Positions 19,837-21,733 of a stretch of DNA of 21,733 bases are shown here, in pieces. Below the pieces are notes generated by a model. It saw only the letters and a program-made list of their open reading frames with translations, had not been told where the DNA came from and did no database searches. A program made the translations under genes and the position numbers. Where the stretch lies: NCBI GenBank assembly GCA_018398765.1, contig JAHBMJ010001917.1, positions 3,195-24,927 on the forward strand, read 5' to 3'. Origin of the DNA: Chromera velia. Its lineage: Eukaryota; Sar; Chromeraceae. Positions within the stretch are counted from its first letter, which is position 1. Every line of letters begins with the position of its first letter.

Positions 19837-20801
19837 AAATGGCTTTCTGTCTGTCTGTCTGTCTGTCTCTTTCTCTGTCTGTCTATCTATCTATCTATCT
19901 ATCTATCTATCCATCTAACCATCTATCCGTCTCTCCCTCTCTGTCGCGCGCGTTGTTTTTCGTTTTTCCTCTTTTCGCTCAGTTTCTCTCTTTCTGTTCG
20001 TCTGAGTGCATGTCTCTTCCCACAACCCTCTCTCTCTCTCTATGTGTGTGTGTGTGTGCGCGCGCATGCATGCGTGTGTTTCACAATCAATGCGGGCTCC
20101 GTGAGAATCCACATGCTTGGGATTGTTCAGTGTCAACACTTCGCGTCATCGCGCTTTGTGTGTGAGTCTGGTGCAGGTGGCTCTATCGTGCGTTCTCCAA
20201 CGACAGGGACCGTTTCTACTCTTACCTCGACGAGATGCTGGGCGTCCCTTCGGGTGCCTTCATGAAGGAAGGCACCATAGAGGTCGACCAGGAGGAATTC
20301 ATCCGAATTGCACAGACCAAACCCATGCCTCCGCGTAAACCTCGCACGAAAAAGCCGCTGGGACCAAGAAAGTCCGAAAGAGACGCAAAGCGTTCTCGGA
20401 GGCAGAGGCGCAGCGCGCAGCAGCGGCAGAATCCAGGCGCAAGTCGGAAGCACAGGTCAAGGGAGAGAGAGAGGACAGCCACCGACCGACGGGGAGGAAG
20501 GGAAAAGCAGGGAAAGGAAGAAGCGGAAATGAAGTTTCGGGACGCAGCCGGCGGTGTTGCTTTGAATGTTCAAAGAAGTGATGAAGAGGCAGAACGAGAA
20601 AAAAATGACGCAGGAAGGAGGGCGGAGACGGACTCTGAGATGTTGACAGGAGTGTCATCTCTAGGGCCAGGCGCCTGCAGTGGTGTCGCTGCAGGTACCG
20701 GCAGATGCCCAATGGCAGTTGCTGTCGAGCCCTCAAAACGTTTCTCAACGGAACGTGGCCTTGGTTTATCTGAGCATTCGACTGCTACTTATATCTCATA
20801 A
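17620..20801 (+). CDS. Secreted-looking Fe(II)/2-oxoglutarate dioxygenase, right copy (TauD/clavaminate-synthase-like)
   Basis: Exons 17620-18791 and 20177-20801 join in phase (AG|G, Arg) to give about 598 residues. The N-terminus MLKVRASAVSSFLLVFYFC looks like a signal peptide, followed by CRAASGG. Iron ligands are His158 and Asp160 (HTD) and His375 in AAHGREAF, with DGSDRWLYRAF after it. NVT sites would allow N-glycosylation if the protein enters the secretory pathway. The insert at about 235-340 is longer than in the left copy and acidic/Gly-rich, which explains most of the length difference. The last 190 residues are Arg/Lys/Glu-rich and low in complexity, so they may be poorly structured. 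The catalytic triad is intact in both copies, so both could be active. The substrate is unknown. An alternative is a non-amino-acid TauD substrate. Confidence 0.8.
18848..18900 (+). repeat. First copy of a duplicated 53-bp non-microsatellite segment in the intron
   Basis: This segment (AACCATCTATCCGTCTCTCC and onward) recurs at 19917-19969 with one mismatch in 53. In both places it follows a CTGT/CTAT microsatellite, so the duplicated block is probably about 100 bp or more. Confidence 0.85.
19917..19969 (+). repeat. Second copy of the duplicated 53-bp intron segment
   Basis: This matches 18848-18900 at 52 of 53 positions. Sequence after the two copies differs (CTGCCTGCC after the first, CTCTTTTCG after the second), so the duplication ends there. 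Confidence 0.85.
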
Positions 20802-21428
20802 GTCGCAATGCCTTGCGTCATGCAACGGTCTGACAGTATTTTGCCGTCGGCTCCAGACTTAACCTAAACACTTTTGAAGAAATATAGTATTTGAGTATAT
20901 TTGAGCTAGTATAACCTTTAATATATAAATTCCATACATAGTTTGACATACTAATATATAAAAAGTTGAATAAATCTTGCATGTATTTGAGTAATAATGA
21001 CAATGAGTATTTCATTAATTTACTTTGATTATTTATATTAATTTACTTTGATATATATATCATTTTACTTATATTAAAAAGTTTTATTTTTTTTTAGGTC
21101 GTTATCTATTCGTTTTTTAATTGTGTTAAGCTTAATTGATGTATTTTTGACTTAAAAGATGATGATCCTATAGTCTAGCTTATAGTCAAGTACGAGGTCG
21201 TACACAAACAACCTGAATCTCTAGTTGAATCTCCTATTAAACCCTCAGGCTGCAGAAAAATTACTTAAAAAATGTCACTGGCAGACCTCTCAAATCTAGT
21301 CTCAAATTCAATTCATAGCCGTATATTAGATATTTTTTTGCTAGCATTCGACGGCTGAACAAAAGCTAACTGAACACCTAGATTGAATTGCTAGCCCCGC
21401 TTATAACAATGTTCAGATGCTTAACGCC
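20802..21428. other. AT-rich island after the right dioxygenase gene, no gene seen
   Basis: Composition turns AT-rich about 60 bases after the stop codon. Imperfect direct repeats such as TTAATTTACTTTGAT occur twice at about 21014-21050. The minus-strand frame 20818-21015 is AT-driven and has no support. The island resembles those at 7182-8262 and 10986-11626. Confidence 0.6.
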
Positions 21429-21611
21429 ACACACACACACACAGACACACACACACACACGCACAATGTCAGACACACACAGACACACAGACAGACAGAC
21501 AGACAGACAGACGGACGGACAGACAATATGTTTCTTCTTTTTATCCTTCGTTTTCTTCATGAACACAACAGACAAAAAGACAGACAGATCGAGAGACAGA
21601 CAGACATACAG

Positions 21612-21692
<81 letters not shown>

Positions 21693-21733
21693 AAGAGAGA
21701 GAAAGAGAGAGAAAGAGAGAGAAAGAGAGAGAA
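21429..21733. repeat. CA, GACA and GA microsatellites at the window end
   Basis: CA runs at 21429-21463, GACA units at about 21487-21525, more GACA near 21573-21605, CA at 21615-21650, then GA passing into GAAAGAGA units to the end. The repeat continues beyond the window. Confidence 0.9.

Larger units (their letters stand above)
18792..20176. repeat. Microsatellite-rich intron of the right dioxygenase gene
   Basis: The intron is 1385 bp, GT at 18792 and AG at 20175-20176. It carries CTGT/CTAT near 18805-18847, CT at 18947-18996, GT and GA at 19041-19081, CT at 19155-19183, CTTC-type runs at 19260-19325, GT at 19491-19507, a C run with one ambiguous base (N at 19782), GT at 19807-19834, and CTGT/CTAT at 19849-19911. 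The several open frames over it are repeat translations. Confidence 0.9.

Noticed and set aside
18743-20265. Long open frames full of Ser/Leu and Cys/Val over the right dioxygenase intron
   Set aside because: They are CT, GT and CTGT repeat translations bounded by a phase-consistent intron.

Overview
The window reads as nuclear DNA of a unicellular eukaryote. Genes are split by GT-AG introns, the introns are packed with microsatellites, there are no operons or ribosome binding sites, and GC-richer genic blocks alternate with AT-rich intergenic islands. A complex-plastid alga or other protist, for example a chromerid, would fit. That is a guess from style, not an identification.

Layout: (1) 176-7181, + strand: one gene of about 18 small exons coding a charged, coiled-coil-like protein of roughly 800 residues with no family I recognise. 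Its introns hold CT, CA, TCTG, CTTC and a 740-bp TGAA/TGAT array. (2) 7182-8262: AT-rich island with an inverted repeat and ATGC runs. (3) 8263-9961, + strand: a gene for a protein with seven 18-residue Cys/His repeats followed by an HNH endonuclease domain. (4) 10258-10985: a second, broken copy of the same repeat-HNH gene. (5) 10986-11626: AT-rich spacer. (6) 11627-13118: remnants of one or two genes, including a complete MYND zinc finger, interrupted by in-frame stops. (7) 13119-14559: no gene seen; three diverged copies of a 210-230 bp repeat. (8) 14560-20801: a head-to-head pair of two-exon genes for secreted-looking Fe(II)/2-oxoglutarate dioxygenases of the TauD/clavaminate-synthase-like group, sharing a 399-bp region between start codons. 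(9) 20802-21733: AT-rich island, then CA, GACA and GA microsatellites to the window end.

The genes do not form an evident pathway. The themes are recent local duplication (tandem for the HNH genes, inverted for the dioxygenases), patchy near-identity between copies that suggests gene conversion, decay of extra copies by stops and deletions, and intron growth by microsatellites. The most interesting parts are the Cys/His-repeat HNH pair and the mosaic inverted dioxygenase pair.
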